Assembly (NCBI GenBank): GCA_028284675.1
Contig: JANQRI010000041.1
Coordinates: 1 to 64,000 of the forward strand
Reading direction: 5' to 3'
DNA length: 64,000 nucleotides
DNA from: Gammaproteobacteria bacterium
GTDB lineage: Bacteria > Pseudomonadota > Gammaproteobacteria > HTCC5015
Program-made: the position numbers and the translations under genes
Part shown: positions 52,158 to 60,539 of the stretch, piece after piece
How the letters are laid out: the number at the start of each line of letters is the position of its first letter
Numbering within the stretch: the stretch's first letter is position 1
Notes under the pieces: generated by a model
What the model was told of the DNA's origin: nothing
The model's database searches: none
What the model saw: only the letters and a program-made list of their open reading frames with translations

Positions 52158-52594
52158 ACGATAAAAGCGAATTGCTGAAGGCTGTTGATGCTGAAGACTA
52201 TTTACAGCTGGTGTCTCTGGTGCCTTATGCTGATTACCTGGGAATGAAAATTAACCGGCATACATCCGGCCTCCAGTATCTAATGCCGTTCAGGGAAGCA
52301 CTGCTTGGAAACCCGGTATTGCCGTCTTTGCACGGTGGTGTGATTGCGGGTTTTATGGAAAATGCGGCACTGATTGAGGTGCTGATCAAACAACGACAAA
52401 ATCGTATTCCAAAACCGGTGGATTTTTCAATTGATTATTTACGTCCGGGCCGGGCGCAACAATGTCAGGCCCGGGTCGAGGTGGTGCGTGAGGGAAAGCG
52501 TATTGTGTTGGCGCGTGTAGATTGCTGGCAGGATAGTGAAGATGCGCTGATTGCTCAGGTGCGCATGCATTTTTTGTTGGAGGAGTCGGAGTAA
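52154..52594 (+). CDS. Hotdog-fold thioesterase, PaaI-like (2)
   Basis: 146 residues. Carries the canonical LHGGVIAGFMENAALIEVL motif, then PKPVDFSIDYLRPGRAQQC and a final strand. Diverged paralog of the preceding gene and translationally coupled to it. The HGG and asparagine/glutamate positions suggest this is the catalytically typical partner. Confidence 0.88.
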   Translation: MNDKSELLKAVDAEDYLQLVSLVPYADYLGMKINRHTSGLQYLMPFREALLGNPVLPSLHGGVIAGFMENAALIEVLIKQRQNRIPKPVDFSIDYLRPGRAQQCQARVEVVREGKRIVLARVDCWQDSEDALIAQVRMHFLLEESE

Positions 52595-52632
52595 TTATTT
52601 GTAGAGGTACCTGTTTTACTTCAGCAACTTTT

Positions 52633-54414
52633 TCACAAAGGCCAGAACCAGCAAATCAACGGCACTCCAAGTGCAATAATGAGTATTTCCAGAGGCAGAC
52701 CCAGTCGCCAATAATCCCCGAAACGATAACCGCCCGGACCCATGACCAGGATATTGTTCTGATGACCTATTGGAGTTAGGAAAGCACAGGATGCGCCGAC
52801 TGCCACGGCCATTAAAAATGCATCCGGATTAACACCGAGCTTAATGGCGACGGCGGTTGCAATGGGCGCCATAATAACTGCAGTGGCTGCGTTATTCATA
52901 ATATCCGATAGCGTCATGGTGACGATCATTACAATTGTCAGTATGACCACAGGGCCTGTGTATGCGCTAAGCCCGGTAATGGTATCAGTAATTAATGCCG
53001 TGCCGCCGGTATTTTCCAGGGCCTGGCCCAACGGTATCATCGCTGCCAGTAGCAAAATAACCGGCCAGTCAATGGCTTCATATGCATCGCGCATCGGGAA
53101 AATTTTAAACAGGCCCAGTAACGCTATGGTTGTGCAAAAAGCAATATGGACCGGTACCCAGCCCATTGCACTAACGGTTAAAGCAGTTGCAAAACCGGCT
53201 ATCGGCCAGAATGCATCGGGTTTACTGACTTTCAGGTTGCGTTTTGCCAATGGCAGGCAGCCAAGGCGATTAATCATTTCAAATACATTTGTAGTCTCGC
53301 CCTGCACCAGTAATATATCGCCGGCCTGTAAATTGACATGGTTCAGGCGCTGTTTCAGAGAGCGGCCCTGACGTGCAATGCCCAGCAGGGCGATACCATA
53401 ACGGGATTGTAGTCGCAGGTTTTGAAAGCTGCGCTTTTCGACCCGTGAGCCGGGAACGACAACTGCTTCTACAACACTGACTTCCTCGGAATCCAGGTCT
53501 TTTTTCTTTAAAGCGACTTCGCTGACCAGTTCCAGCCCCAGTTTTTCCAGAAGTTCCGGCAGCTTGCCCGGGTCGGTTTCCAGAATCAGGATATCCTTTT
53601 CACGCAGCTCAACCTGTTCGAGATGGCGTTTACCCATAATGCGCTGCTGTCCGCGCAACAGTCCGACAATTTCAAAATTCTCAGATTGTTTCTCCAGTTC
53701 CGAAACAGGTGTCTGCAGGTATTGTGATGCGCTTGTGACGACAGCCTCGACAATATAGTCATTAATCTCGAAGAGTTCTTCAGGTGATTGTTTGCCGCGT
53801 CTGGCTTTGGGTATTAGTTTCTGACCGATTAATGTTACAAAGATTACGCCGGCAAGTGCCAGGAAAAAACCGACCGGAGCAAAATCAAAAATAGCGAACG
53901 GTTCTCCACTGATTTGCTGGCGGTAACTGGCAATAATAATATTGGGAGGTGTGCCCATAAGAGTCATTAAGCCACCGAGGATGGTGCCGAAGGATAGAGG
54001 CATTAATATGGCTGCAGGTGGTATTTTATTTTCAGACGTAGATCTGAGCGCCAGCGGCATTAACAGGGCGAGTGCGCCTACATTATTCATAAATGCCGAG
54101 AGTATTGCCGCGACCCCAACCAACAGGCTGGTGTACAGTAAAGTATTATCGGTGGTTTTAACGAGATAGCTTGCAAAATGATCCAGTATGCCGGAGTTTT
54201 GCAGGGCTTTGCTGATGATTAGTACCGCGGCTACAGTAATCACTGCCGGATGCCCGAGTCCGCTGAAGGTTTGTTGTGCGGGAACAATGCCAAGTAAACT
54301 GGCGGCTAATAATGCGAGCACTGCGACGACATCATAACGCCATCGTCCCCAGATAAAGAAAATCAAAGTCAGTCCAAGGATAATGAAGAGTTGAGTGCTG
54401 GCTGCAATATTCAA
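52633..54414 (-). CDS. SLC13-type permease with two TrkA_C domains
   Basis: 593 residues. About five helices at the N-terminal end, two cytoplasmic TrkA-C (RCK-C) ligand domains at about 205-375 (QYLQTPVSELEKQSENFEIV and SRVEKRSFQNLRLQSRYGIA in parts), then more helices. Conserved SNT-like stretches MNNVGALALLMPLAL and MNNAATAVIMAPIATAVA. Members import sulfate, dicarboxylates or other anions. Proximity to the cys genes makes sulfate or another sulfur anion a reasonable guess; sequence does not prove it. Confidence 0.88.
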   Translation of the reverse strand: MNIAASTQLFIILGLTLIFFIWGRWRYDVVAVLALLAASLLGIVPAQQTFSGLGHPAVITVAAVLIISKALQNSGILDHFASYLVKTTDNTLLYTSLLVGVAAILSAFMNNVGALALLMPLALRSTSENKIPPAAILMPLSFGTILGGLMTLMGTPPNIIIASYRQQISGEPFAIFDFAPVGFFLALAGVIFVTLIGQKLIPKARRGKQSPEELFEINDYIVEAVVTSASQYLQTPVSELEKQSENFEIVGLLRGQQRIMGKRHLEQVELREKDILILETDPGKLPELLEKLGLELVSEVALKKKDLDSEEVSVVEAVVVPGSRVEKRSFQNLRLQSRYGIALLGIARQGRSLKQRLNHVNLQAGDILLVQGETTNVFEMINRLGCLPLAKRNLKVSKPDAFWPIAGFATALTVSAMGWVPVHIAFCTTIALLGLFKIFPMRDAYEAIDWPVILLLAAMIPLGQALENTGGTALITDTITGLSAYTGPVVILTIVMIVTMTLSDIMNNAATAVIMAPIATAVAIKLGVNPDAFLMAVAVGASCAFLTPIGHQNNILVMGPGGYRFGDYWRLGLPLEILIIALGVPLICWFWPL

Positions 54415-54604
54415 TGTTTTTGTGTAACCCGGTTTTTATATTGATAAGTATGCCGTTATCGCCCGGGGCAGCTGTTCAAGATCTCATTCCAGGGTGCATT
54501 TGGCAAACATTACAGCCTGTAGTGATTGCAGGCCGGATAGTTTTTTAGCAATGATCAACTAATCCAGTTTGTGTAAAAATTAACAAGTGTCGCCAAGACC
54601 AGGC

Positions 54605-54624
54605 AAAAAACGCTCAATGAAGCG
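54605..54624 (-). terminator. Weak terminator after the Slp-type gene
   Basis: CGCT/AGCG stem with 6-base loop, followed on the minus strand by six T. It is about 55 bases after the stop codon of the Slp-family gene. Only 4 bp, so weak. The rest of the spacer 54415-54676 shows nothing else. Confidence 0.35.
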
Positions 54625-54676
54625 CAGTGTACATTAAGATTATACTTTTGGCACTTTGCTTTTTTTAAGGTTGGCC

Positions 54677-55309
54677 TCAGTGATAGTGCCGGATTCCAAA
54701 ATGGAAACCACCATAATAAGGGCGGCCATAACGGTAATAGCCACGGTGATGAAAGTACGGGTAGTAATGTCTGTGACGCAGGTAATAGCCTCGGTGATAA
54801 TATGGATAACCGGGGTGATAATATTTGCGGTACCCATAGTTTTTTTCGTAGCTGTTCCAGGTGTAATGGTTCTGTGCATTGACGACCGGTAAAGCCTGTT
54901 CTGTTTGTTTATTAATTTTTCTTGTTTCAATATTGTTTAAAATACCGGAAATGGTTATATGTCGACCACGATAAAAATATTTTGCATCATAAGGGCTTGG
55001 GATTTTGGCTATAAAGCGTCCATCAGACTCCCGGCCTGATAGTGGTTTGCCTTTATTGTCCAAAGGGCGTTGCAGGATTTCGATGTAGAGCCCGCCTTCA
55101 TGTTGTTGGGTGTTGAGGATGCTTCCACCCCAGCGTATCTGGCCACCGAGGAATTTTTGCGGATCACCTGTTACTTCGGCCAGTTGAATATCATTGCCCG
55201 GCGGCTGGGAAACTGTGTCTGGGATGGGTCTGACAGCGGTCGTCGAGCAGCCCGCCAATAGAATTGCCGTTAGTAGTATCAAATGCAATCGTCGGGTGCC
55301 TGTGGCCAA
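54677..55309 (-). CDS. Slp-family outer-membrane lipoprotein with Tyr/His-rich tail
   Basis: 210 residues. Lipobox LLAGC with Cys21. Slp domain to about 150: PGNDIQLAEVTGDPQKFLGG, IRWGGSILNTQQHEGGLYIE, and FIAKIPSPYD with KYFYRGRHITISGIL. The last 53 residues are extreme: 18 Tyr, 9 His, 8 Arg and 8 Gly. Slp proteins are starvation- or acid-induced outer-membrane lipoproteins of unknown mechanism; the tail is not part of the typical family and might bind metal or surfaces. Confidence 0.85.
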   Translation of the reverse strand: MATGTRRLHLILLTAILLAGCSTTAVRPIPDTVSQPPGNDIQLAEVTGDPQKFLGGQIRWGGSILNTQQHEGGLYIEILQRPLDNKGKPLSGRESDGRFIAKIPSPYDAKYFYRGRHITISGILNNIETRKINKQTEQALPVVNAQNHYTWNSYEKNYGYRKYYHPGYPYYHRGYYLRHRHYYPYFHHRGYYRYGRPYYGGFHFGIRHYH

Positions 55310-55475
55310 CTTCTTTCCTCTGCAAATTTTGCGAATGAAATGGTAAGTGAAGACCGCTGTTTTTACTGTATTGTATTAGGATACGCCAGTTATGGACTCT
55401 TGGATCTAATCAAAGTTCAATTGGGTGCCCGGACTGTTGCTGCACATGGCAGCAAGTCCCGTATATGCCGGTTTG

Positions 55476-56111
55476 TTAACTTTGCTCAGGCTGTACGACC
55501 GGCAGTATTTCAATAATGTCGGAGAGGCGGCAGGCAATATCATAAAGCTCGAAATAGATTTCGCTGACTTCCCGGCGCGCAATTGCTTTATGGGTTGTGC
55601 CGATACCGGTTTTCCATGACGCAATACTCGAAGCATTTGGTTTGGTTTGAGCAGGTGCGGATGCCAGAAAATTTATTTTCAGGCTGCGGTCCATAAGTGT
55701 GTTTTCGTCAATCTGAATATTTTCCAGAATCGCATCACGCAGGTTTGCGCCGCGCAAATCTGTATTTTTCAGAATGGCACCTTTGAGGTTTGCACCTCTT
55801 AAATCAGCCTTGCGCAGGTCTGAGCCGGAGAGATTGGCGCCGCTGAGGTTTGCCTGACCGAAATCGGCTTCAACCAATGTGGCATTACTGATATCGGTGT
55901 TAGTCAGATTGGCCCGACCGAATACCGCTGAAGACAGATCCTGCCCTGAAAAATTTGTGCCGCAGAGATTTCGGCCTGCATAAATTTTCGGAAAACTGAC
56001 CGTCGCATCGATATCTCCCGGGCTGATGTAATCTATTTCTGCCGGTTCGGTTGAGTTAGAATCAGTCTCAGATACAGGTCCTTTTATTGGCTTTTTAAAC
56101 AATGTTGACAT
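55476..56111 (-). CDS. Pentapeptide-repeat protein
   Basis: 211 residues. Pentapeptide repeats A(D/N)LXX run from about residue 45 to 130 (e.g. FSGQDLSSAVFGRANL, ADFGQANLSGANLSGSDL, ADLRGANLKGAILKNTDL), enough for about four coils of the right-handed beta helix. Flanking segments are non-repetitive: an N-terminal acidic part and a helical C-terminal part (SEIYFELYDIACRLSDIIEI). Role unknown. No membrane helix. Confidence 0.85.
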   Translation of the reverse strand: MSTLFKKPIKGPVSETDSNSTEPAEIDYISPGDIDATVSFPKIYAGRNLCGTNFSGQDLSSAVFGRANLTNTDISNATLVEADFGQANLSGANLSGSDLRKADLRGANLKGAILKNTDLRGANLRDAILENIQIDENTLMDRSLKINFLASAPAQTKPNASSIASWKTGIGTTHKAIARREVSEIYFELYDIACRLSDIIEILPVVQPEQS

Positions 56112-56251
56112 TTCAGGCTCTCAATTTAAAGGCAATTTGCTATACATTTGCAGCGGAGTATAGCCGGCTAAAAGCAGCCCGGAAATTGAACGTTCGGTGT
56201 ATATAACTTTTGGGTATGTGCCAACGTTAACGCGTTGGATTGAGCCTGTTA

Positions 56252-56734
56252 TTACTGGGTTTCACCGGTGCCTGCCGGGGTGTCAGCCGAATAAACGTTA
56301 CCGCTCTCAGTCCACTTTTTGCTGGTGTCTTTATTTGGCGCAAGGTTTCTGCGTTCTGGATAAAGCTTTACGGTCAGCATTGCCGATGCATTGACAAAGC
56401 TTTCTTTAGGGTTTTTTTTACAATAGCTGTCCAGCCAGCGGCGAACCTGTTTGTAATTGCGTTCTCCGAGTATGTCGTAAGTATTCGAGACGATTACATT
56501 GAATGCTGACAGATACCCCATCAGCCATTGTTTATATACCTGATATGCCTGTCCTTTGACAGCACGTGCCCTGGTGTAATCAGCGCAATTATTTTCTCCG
56601 CTACCGAAGACAACAAATTCACCATCAACATCTTTGGCGATCACGGGCATGCTAAAAGCAAATATGCCTGCAATCAAGCTTATGCTTAAGGCTTGTCTAA
56701 AGAAGGGGAAGATAAAAAATTTCACGATACTCAT
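56252..56734 (-). CDS. Small exported protein with disulfide pair, Rap1a/HdeA-like
   Basis: 160 residues. Signal peptide to about 33 (LSISLIAGIFAFSMPVIA). Mature part has two Cys (ENNCADYT and LDSYCKKNP) about 60 residues apart and a helical core with WLMGYLSAFN, the pattern of small periplasmic Rap1a/Tai or HdeA-type domains. Identity is by resemblance only. Single gene. Confidence 0.65.
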   Translation of the reverse strand: MSIVKFFIFPFFRQALSISLIAGIFAFSMPVIAKDVDGEFVVFGSGENNCADYTRARAVKGQAYQVYKQWLMGYLSAFNVIVSNTYDILGERNYKQVRRWLDSYCKKNPKESFVNASAMLTVKLYPERRNLAPNKDTSKKWTESGNVYSADTPAGTGETQ

Positions 56735-56863
56735 CTTTTTTTATCTGCAGCTAGGAGTTACTCCGGCTAAGGGTGCTCTCGATGATACTGGCGGCGGTGC
56801 CCGGGGAACCTTTAATGACTATATTTGAATACGATTAAATCGATTCGTTTTCGTTTGAGGCCT

Positions 56864-57460
56864 TTATATATGAATAAAGCGAAAAGTAATGTTGATTCTT
56901 GCTGTGATAACTTTAGAGGTTTTAGGGAGTTGATGTTGCCAGAAATGTTGGGTTGCTCCACGCATAACCAGAACACTGCCGCTATCCAGCAGCAACTTGT
57001 GGGGTTTTAGATGTTTGTTATTGCGGTGACGGAATTTTAACTGGCGTTGTGCGCCGAGACTCACTGATGCAATAACCGGATTGTGTCCCAGTGCTTTTTC
57101 ATCGTCGCTATGCCAGGACATGCTGTCTGTACCATCACGATAAAGGTTAAGCAATGCGCCGTTAAAAGGTGTACCGCATAAAAGCTCCATCGCATTTTTA
57201 AGGTTGACAAGTTCAGGTATCCAGTGGTTATGCGGCGTGGTTCCGCCGGAATAACGATATTCAATATCCGGGTCGGCATACCACGCAATCAACCTTGGCA
57301 TTAATTTGCGCTGTCCGAATATGGTCAGTTCCCGTTGGGTCCACTCAACTGTAGAGTGTAGTTTTTGAAAGAGTTGGTTGCTTTTGTCTTTATCCAGAAA
57401 GTCTGGATAATAAACAATATCTGCATCAGGTAGATTGATTTTACAGGACCGCGGGTTCAT
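56864..57460 (-). CDS. AlkB-type alpha-ketoglutarate-dependent dioxygenase
   Basis: 198 residues. Repairs alkylated bases in DNA or RNA by oxidative demethylation. Iron ligands His117 and Asp119 (SWHSDDE) and His176 (QHFWQHQLPK); the 2-oxoglutarate-binding arginines are in ARINITFR (188 and 194). Region LNLYRDGTDSMSWHSDDE is closest to the AlkB2/3 group. Small inner-membrane gene follows upstream on the strand, 15 bases away. Confidence 0.93.
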   Translation of the reverse strand: MNPRSCKINLPDADIVYYPDFLDKDKSNQLFQKLHSTVEWTQRELTIFGQRKLMPRLIAWYADPDIEYRYSGGTTPHNHWIPELVNLKNAMELLCGTPFNGALLNLYRDGTDSMSWHSDDEKALGHNPVIASVSLGAQRQLKFRHRNNKHLKPHKLLLDSGSVLVMRGATQHFWQHQLPKTSKVITARINITFRFIHI

Positions 57461-57475
57461 GGCGGTTCGGATGGG

Positions 57476-57970
57476 TTAGTCGCGTGGTCGCTCGCGGCGC
57501 TCCTGGAAAATTTTAATATCAAAATACCAGCCGAGAAAACCGAATATTGCCATCACCATTGCAACAGTTAATACGATTAATGTGATTCCCACAGTGATTT
57601 TAACGTTGCTAATCAGGCTGTTTTTTTCTGCCTGCACGGCGTCAAGGTCGCCAACACGCTGTTCGATTTGCTGATCCAGTGCGGCAGACTCTATTTTGAG
57701 CTGCTCCAGTTGGGTTTCGGAATACTGAATCGAATTACCTCGATTGCGGTTATTTGAAGACTCAATGGCGTTTTCCAGGGAGCCGTATTGCTGGTTCAGG
57801 CTGCGGATATCAAGGTCGATAATGATTTGCTGCTCGAATATCTCTACTGCATAAGGTTCGAGCTTGGTTAGGTGTGTCCAACTTAAATACGGTGTAAGCA
57901 GTGTAAGCAATGTCCCGAACAATGCGAGGCTTTTGTAGACGATTCCGGAAGCTAATGAGTTATCAGTCAT
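57476..57970 (-). CDS. Membrane protein with central coiled coil, unknown
   Basis: 164 residues. Helices at about 13-32 (SLALFGTLLTLLTPYLSW) and 124-147 (VGITLIVLTVAMVMAIFGFLGW), with a coiled coil between them (ETQLEQLKIESAALDQQIEQ). The coil would lie in the periplasm if the N terminus is inside. No family recognised. Precedes AlkB in one likely transcript. Confidence 0.65.
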   Translation of the reverse strand: MTDNSLASGIVYKSLALFGTLLTLLTPYLSWTHLTKLEPYAVEIFEQQIIIDLDIRSLNQQYGSLENAIESSNNRNRGNSIQYSETQLEQLKIESAALDQQIEQRVGDLDAVQAEKNSLISNVKITVGITLIVLTVAMVMAIFGFLGWYFDIKIFQERRERPRD

Positions 57971-58103
57971 ACAGGCTATTATTTAATATTAATCTTAGAT
58001 GGAAGTTTCATGTTTTGCCCGGCAGCTGTCAATCATTTCTGTGTCGTTGCGTTGCTTGGCTGTACTGAGTACTGTCCTGTTTAGCGCACCTCGCGGGATA
58101 TTA

Positions 58104-59003
58104 TCAGACAGGTGCTAGTATTTTAGTCCCCTCCAGGCGTTGTAGAAACCACGATAGTGCTTTGCCGGTATTGTCTTTGCGCCAGACTATATGCAGTGGT
58201 GCAGGCGGTTTTGGTTTGGCGATATTCAGTGCGACCAGCCGCCGGTTCCGCAGATAGGGTTGTGCCAGATGTTCAGGTACAAATCCGACTCCGAGTCCCG
58301 TTGCCTGCGCGTCCAGTTTGGTCTGCAGGTTGGCGACGGTAATTCGTGGCTGGTCGTCCAGCAGGCCTGAACTTAAAGGCGGTATATTGCGTGAGGAGTC
58401 GGCTGCAACGATCGCCGGGTACTGTTTAATTTGCGCAGGTGTAACTGGCTCCGGGCAGCTGCATAAAGGATGGCCGGGGGAGACTGCGAAAATGAATTTG
58501 ATTTCACCCAGCGGCATGACTTTGTATCCCGTCGTATTTGGCAGATTCGCGGCTCCAATTGCAAGATCGGCTCTATCACAGAGTAGCGCGTCCAGTGTGC
58601 CGCCCAATACCTCCTCAAGTAATTCGATTTCCGGGGCTGGTTGCAGCTCACAAAACGTTTTGATAAGTGGAAGCAGATTTTTGATCGGTACTATCGTATC
58701 CACTGCGATACGTAATCTGGCTTCCCAGCCGGAAGCCACCCGGCGGGCGGCAATTGTTAGTGCGCTAACGGCTTGCAGTATTTGTTGGCCTTGTTGCAAA
58801 ACGAGTTGGCCGGCGGGTGTCAGTTCAGCGCGATGACCGCTACGATTAAAGAGTGCCGCCCCCAAATCCTGTTCCAGCTTTTGAATGGTGTATGACACCG
58901 CAGAGGGCACTTTATGCATTTCTTCAGCAGCCGCGGCAAAACTGCCTTTGTGGTCGATACTGGCCAGGGTTTGCAGCGCTTCCAGGGTAATGGGTGAAGG
59001 CAT
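58104..59003 (-). CDS. LysR-family transcriptional regulator
   Basis: 299 residues from the ATG at 59003. Winged helix at 1-62 (LQTLASIDHKGSFAAAAEE, VPSAVSYTIQKLEQDLGA), then the periplasmic-binding-type effector domain (RVASGWEARLRIAVDTIVPI, PNTTGYKVMPLGEIKFIFAV). Divergent from pirin and a nitroreductase with a clear inverted repeat between, so it very likely regulates them. Confidence 0.92.
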   Translation of the reverse strand: MPSPITLEALQTLASIDHKGSFAAAAEEMHKVPSAVSYTIQKLEQDLGAALFNRSGHRAELTPAGQLVLQQGQQILQAVSALTIAARRVASGWEARLRIAVDTIVPIKNLLPLIKTFCELQPAPEIELLEEVLGGTLDALLCDRADLAIGAANLPNTTGYKVMPLGEIKFIFAVSPGHPLCSCPEPVTPAQIKQYPAIVAADSSRNIPPLSSGLLDDQPRITVANLQTKLDAQATGLGVGFVPEHLAQPYLRNRRLVALNIAKPKPPAPLHIVWRKDNTGKALSWFLQRLEGTKILAPV

Positions 59004-59022
59004 CTGAAAGATCAAAATATTT

Positions 59023-59044
59023 GAATAATATTATGAAATTATTC
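59023..59044. promoter_or_regulatory. Inverted repeat in the LysR-pirin intergenic region
   Basis: GAATAAT-N8-ATTATTC, 7-bp perfect arms, in a 110-bp AT-rich divergent promoter. Fits the position and size of a LysR operator. A TATATT near 59049 could be the -10 of the pirin gene. Confidence 0.45.
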
Positions 59045-59113
59045 TGTTATATTTTAGAAAAATCAAGTGTTAATATGGAAAAAATGTTCAAAATTAATGA
59101 ATAAGGAGGCCAA

Positions 59114-59833
59114 ATGATAACGATACGAAATAGTGAAGAGCGTGGTTATGCCAATTATGGTTGGCTGGAGAGTCACCACACATTTTCATTTGGCCATTAT
59201 TATGATCCTGAATTTACCGGTTTTTCCGATTTGCGGGTTATAAACGAAGACCGGGTGCAGCCCGGCCAGGGCTTTCCGACACACTCACATGGAGATATGG
59301 AGATCATCAGCTACGTATTGGCAGGTGCCTTGGAACATAAAGACAGTATCGGCAACAGCTCTGTGATACGCGCCGGTGAAGTTCAGCGTATGAGTGCAGG
59401 TACCGGTATCACGCATAGCGAGTACAATGCGTCTGATGCTGAAAATGTACATTTTCTACAGATCTGGATTGTTCCTGACCGGCAGGGTTATAGCCCCGGT
59501 TATGAACAAAAGTATTTTGCAAATGAGGATATGTCAGGCAGGCTGCATTTATTGGTTTCGCCTGATGGGCGTGACGGTTCGCTTAGCATGCATCAGGATG
59601 CTTATCTCTATAAAGCAGTGCTAAAACCGGGCGATAATCTTAATTATTTATTCGAAGATGGGCGTGATGGCTATATTCAGCTTATTCGTGGAACAGTTTC
59701 GCTTAACGGCAGACAGTTACAGCCTGGTGACGGTGCGGTTCTGCATAAAGAGTCATCAATAGACCTGAGTGTGACCCAGGATAGCCATGATCAGACCGAA
59801 ATTTTATTGTTTGATTTACGCAGGCAAAATTAA
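59114..59833 (+). CDS. Pirin family protein (YhaK/quercetinase-like)
   Basis: 239 residues. Two cupin domains; the metal site is in the N-terminal cupin: FPTHSHGDMEIISYVL (two His, one Glu) with a later His in ITHSEYNAS. Starts MITIRNSEERGYANYGWLES. AAGGAGG ribosome site. Members oxidise flavonoids or act as regulators. Upstream of a RutE-like nitroreductase and opposite a LysR gene. Confidence 0.9.
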   Translation: MITIRNSEERGYANYGWLESHHTFSFGHYYDPEFTGFSDLRVINEDRVQPGQGFPTHSHGDMEIISYVLAGALEHKDSIGNSSVIRAGEVQRMSAGTGITHSEYNASDAENVHFLQIWIVPDRQGYSPGYEQKYFANEDMSGRLHLLVSPDGRDGSLSMHQDAYLYKAVLKPGDNLNYLFEDGRDGYIQLIRGTVSLNGRQLQPGDGAVLHKESSIDLSVTQDSHDQTEILLFDLRRQN

Positions 59834-59863
59834 AATAAACTTTGACCGGATAAGGAGACAATA

Positions 59864-60454
59864 ATGTCAGAATCTATAAATAAAGCTGCATTGGATACCT
59901 TATTTCTGGAAGCGCGTACCCATTACCGCTGGCAGGATAAGCAGGTAGATGATGCAATGCTGAAAGATTTATACGATGTGTTGAAAATGGGACCGACGAG
60001 TATGAATGCTTTGCCCGCAAGATTTGTATTCGTAAAATCCGATGCCGGAAAAGATAAGCTTAAACCTGCGTTGGCAGCCGGTAATATTGATAAGGTCATG
60101 GCTGCGCCGGTAACGGTTATCGTTGCATATGACAGCCGTTTTTATGAATACCTGCCGGAATTATTTCCGCATATGGATGGTAAGGCAATGTATGAAAATA
60201 ACCCGGAGCTGGCTGAGTCCACTGCTTTTCGAAATGGCAGCCTGCAGGGGGCTTATTTGATTCTCGCCGCGCGTGCACTGGGGCTGGATTGCGGTCCGAT
60301 GTCGGGCTTTGATAATGGTAAAGTTGATGAAGTATTTTTTCCGGACGGTCGCTGGAAGTCTAATTTTCTGTGTAATTTGGGTTATGGTGATCCCGAAGGC
60401 TTATATCCTCGCGGTCCCCGTTTGGGTTTTGAGCAGGCTTGTGTGCTTGACTGA
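59864..60454 (+). CDS. Nitroreductase family protein, RutE-like (malonic semialdehyde reductase)
   Basis: 196 residues, FMN-binding. Family signatures: MGPTSMNALPARFVFV, PVTVIVAYD, AFRNGSLQGAYLILAARALGLDCGPMSGF (in parts) and a final LGYGDP. RutE reduces malonic semialdehyde in pyrimidine use, but no other rut genes are present, so the substrate may differ. Second gene of the pirin operon. Confidence 0.88.
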   Translation: MSESINKAALDTLFLEARTHYRWQDKQVDDAMLKDLYDVLKMGPTSMNALPARFVFVKSDAGKDKLKPALAAGNIDKVMAAPVTVIVAYDSRFYEYLPELFPHMDGKAMYENNPELAESTAFRNGSLQGAYLILAARALGLDCGPMSGFDNGKVDEVFFPDGRWKSNFLCNLGYGDPEGLYPRGPRLGFEQACVLD

Positions 60455-60487
60455 TGATGGCTATATAAACCCGATTAAATAAAAAGT

Positions 60488-60523
60488 AAGCCCCTGGCAC
60501 AGTTGTGCTCAGGGGCTTTTTTT
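60488..60523. terminator. Strong bidirectional terminator
   Basis: AAGCCCCTG/CAGGGGCTT with a GCACAGTTGTGC-type inner loop and seven T after it. On the minus strand a T-rich stretch also follows. It separates the RutE-like gene from the convergent unknown gene. Confidence 0.9.
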
Positions 60524-60539
60524 ATTTGCTTGGCCGGTA

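Noticed and set aside
52844..53371. 175-codon open frame antisense to the SLC13 gene
   Set aside because: Overlaps the permease and TrkA_C region completely; a shadow of its codon pattern.
58318..58836. 172-codon open frame antisense to the LysR gene
   Set aside because: Ser/Ala-rich shadow frame without a start signal; LysR reading is clear.
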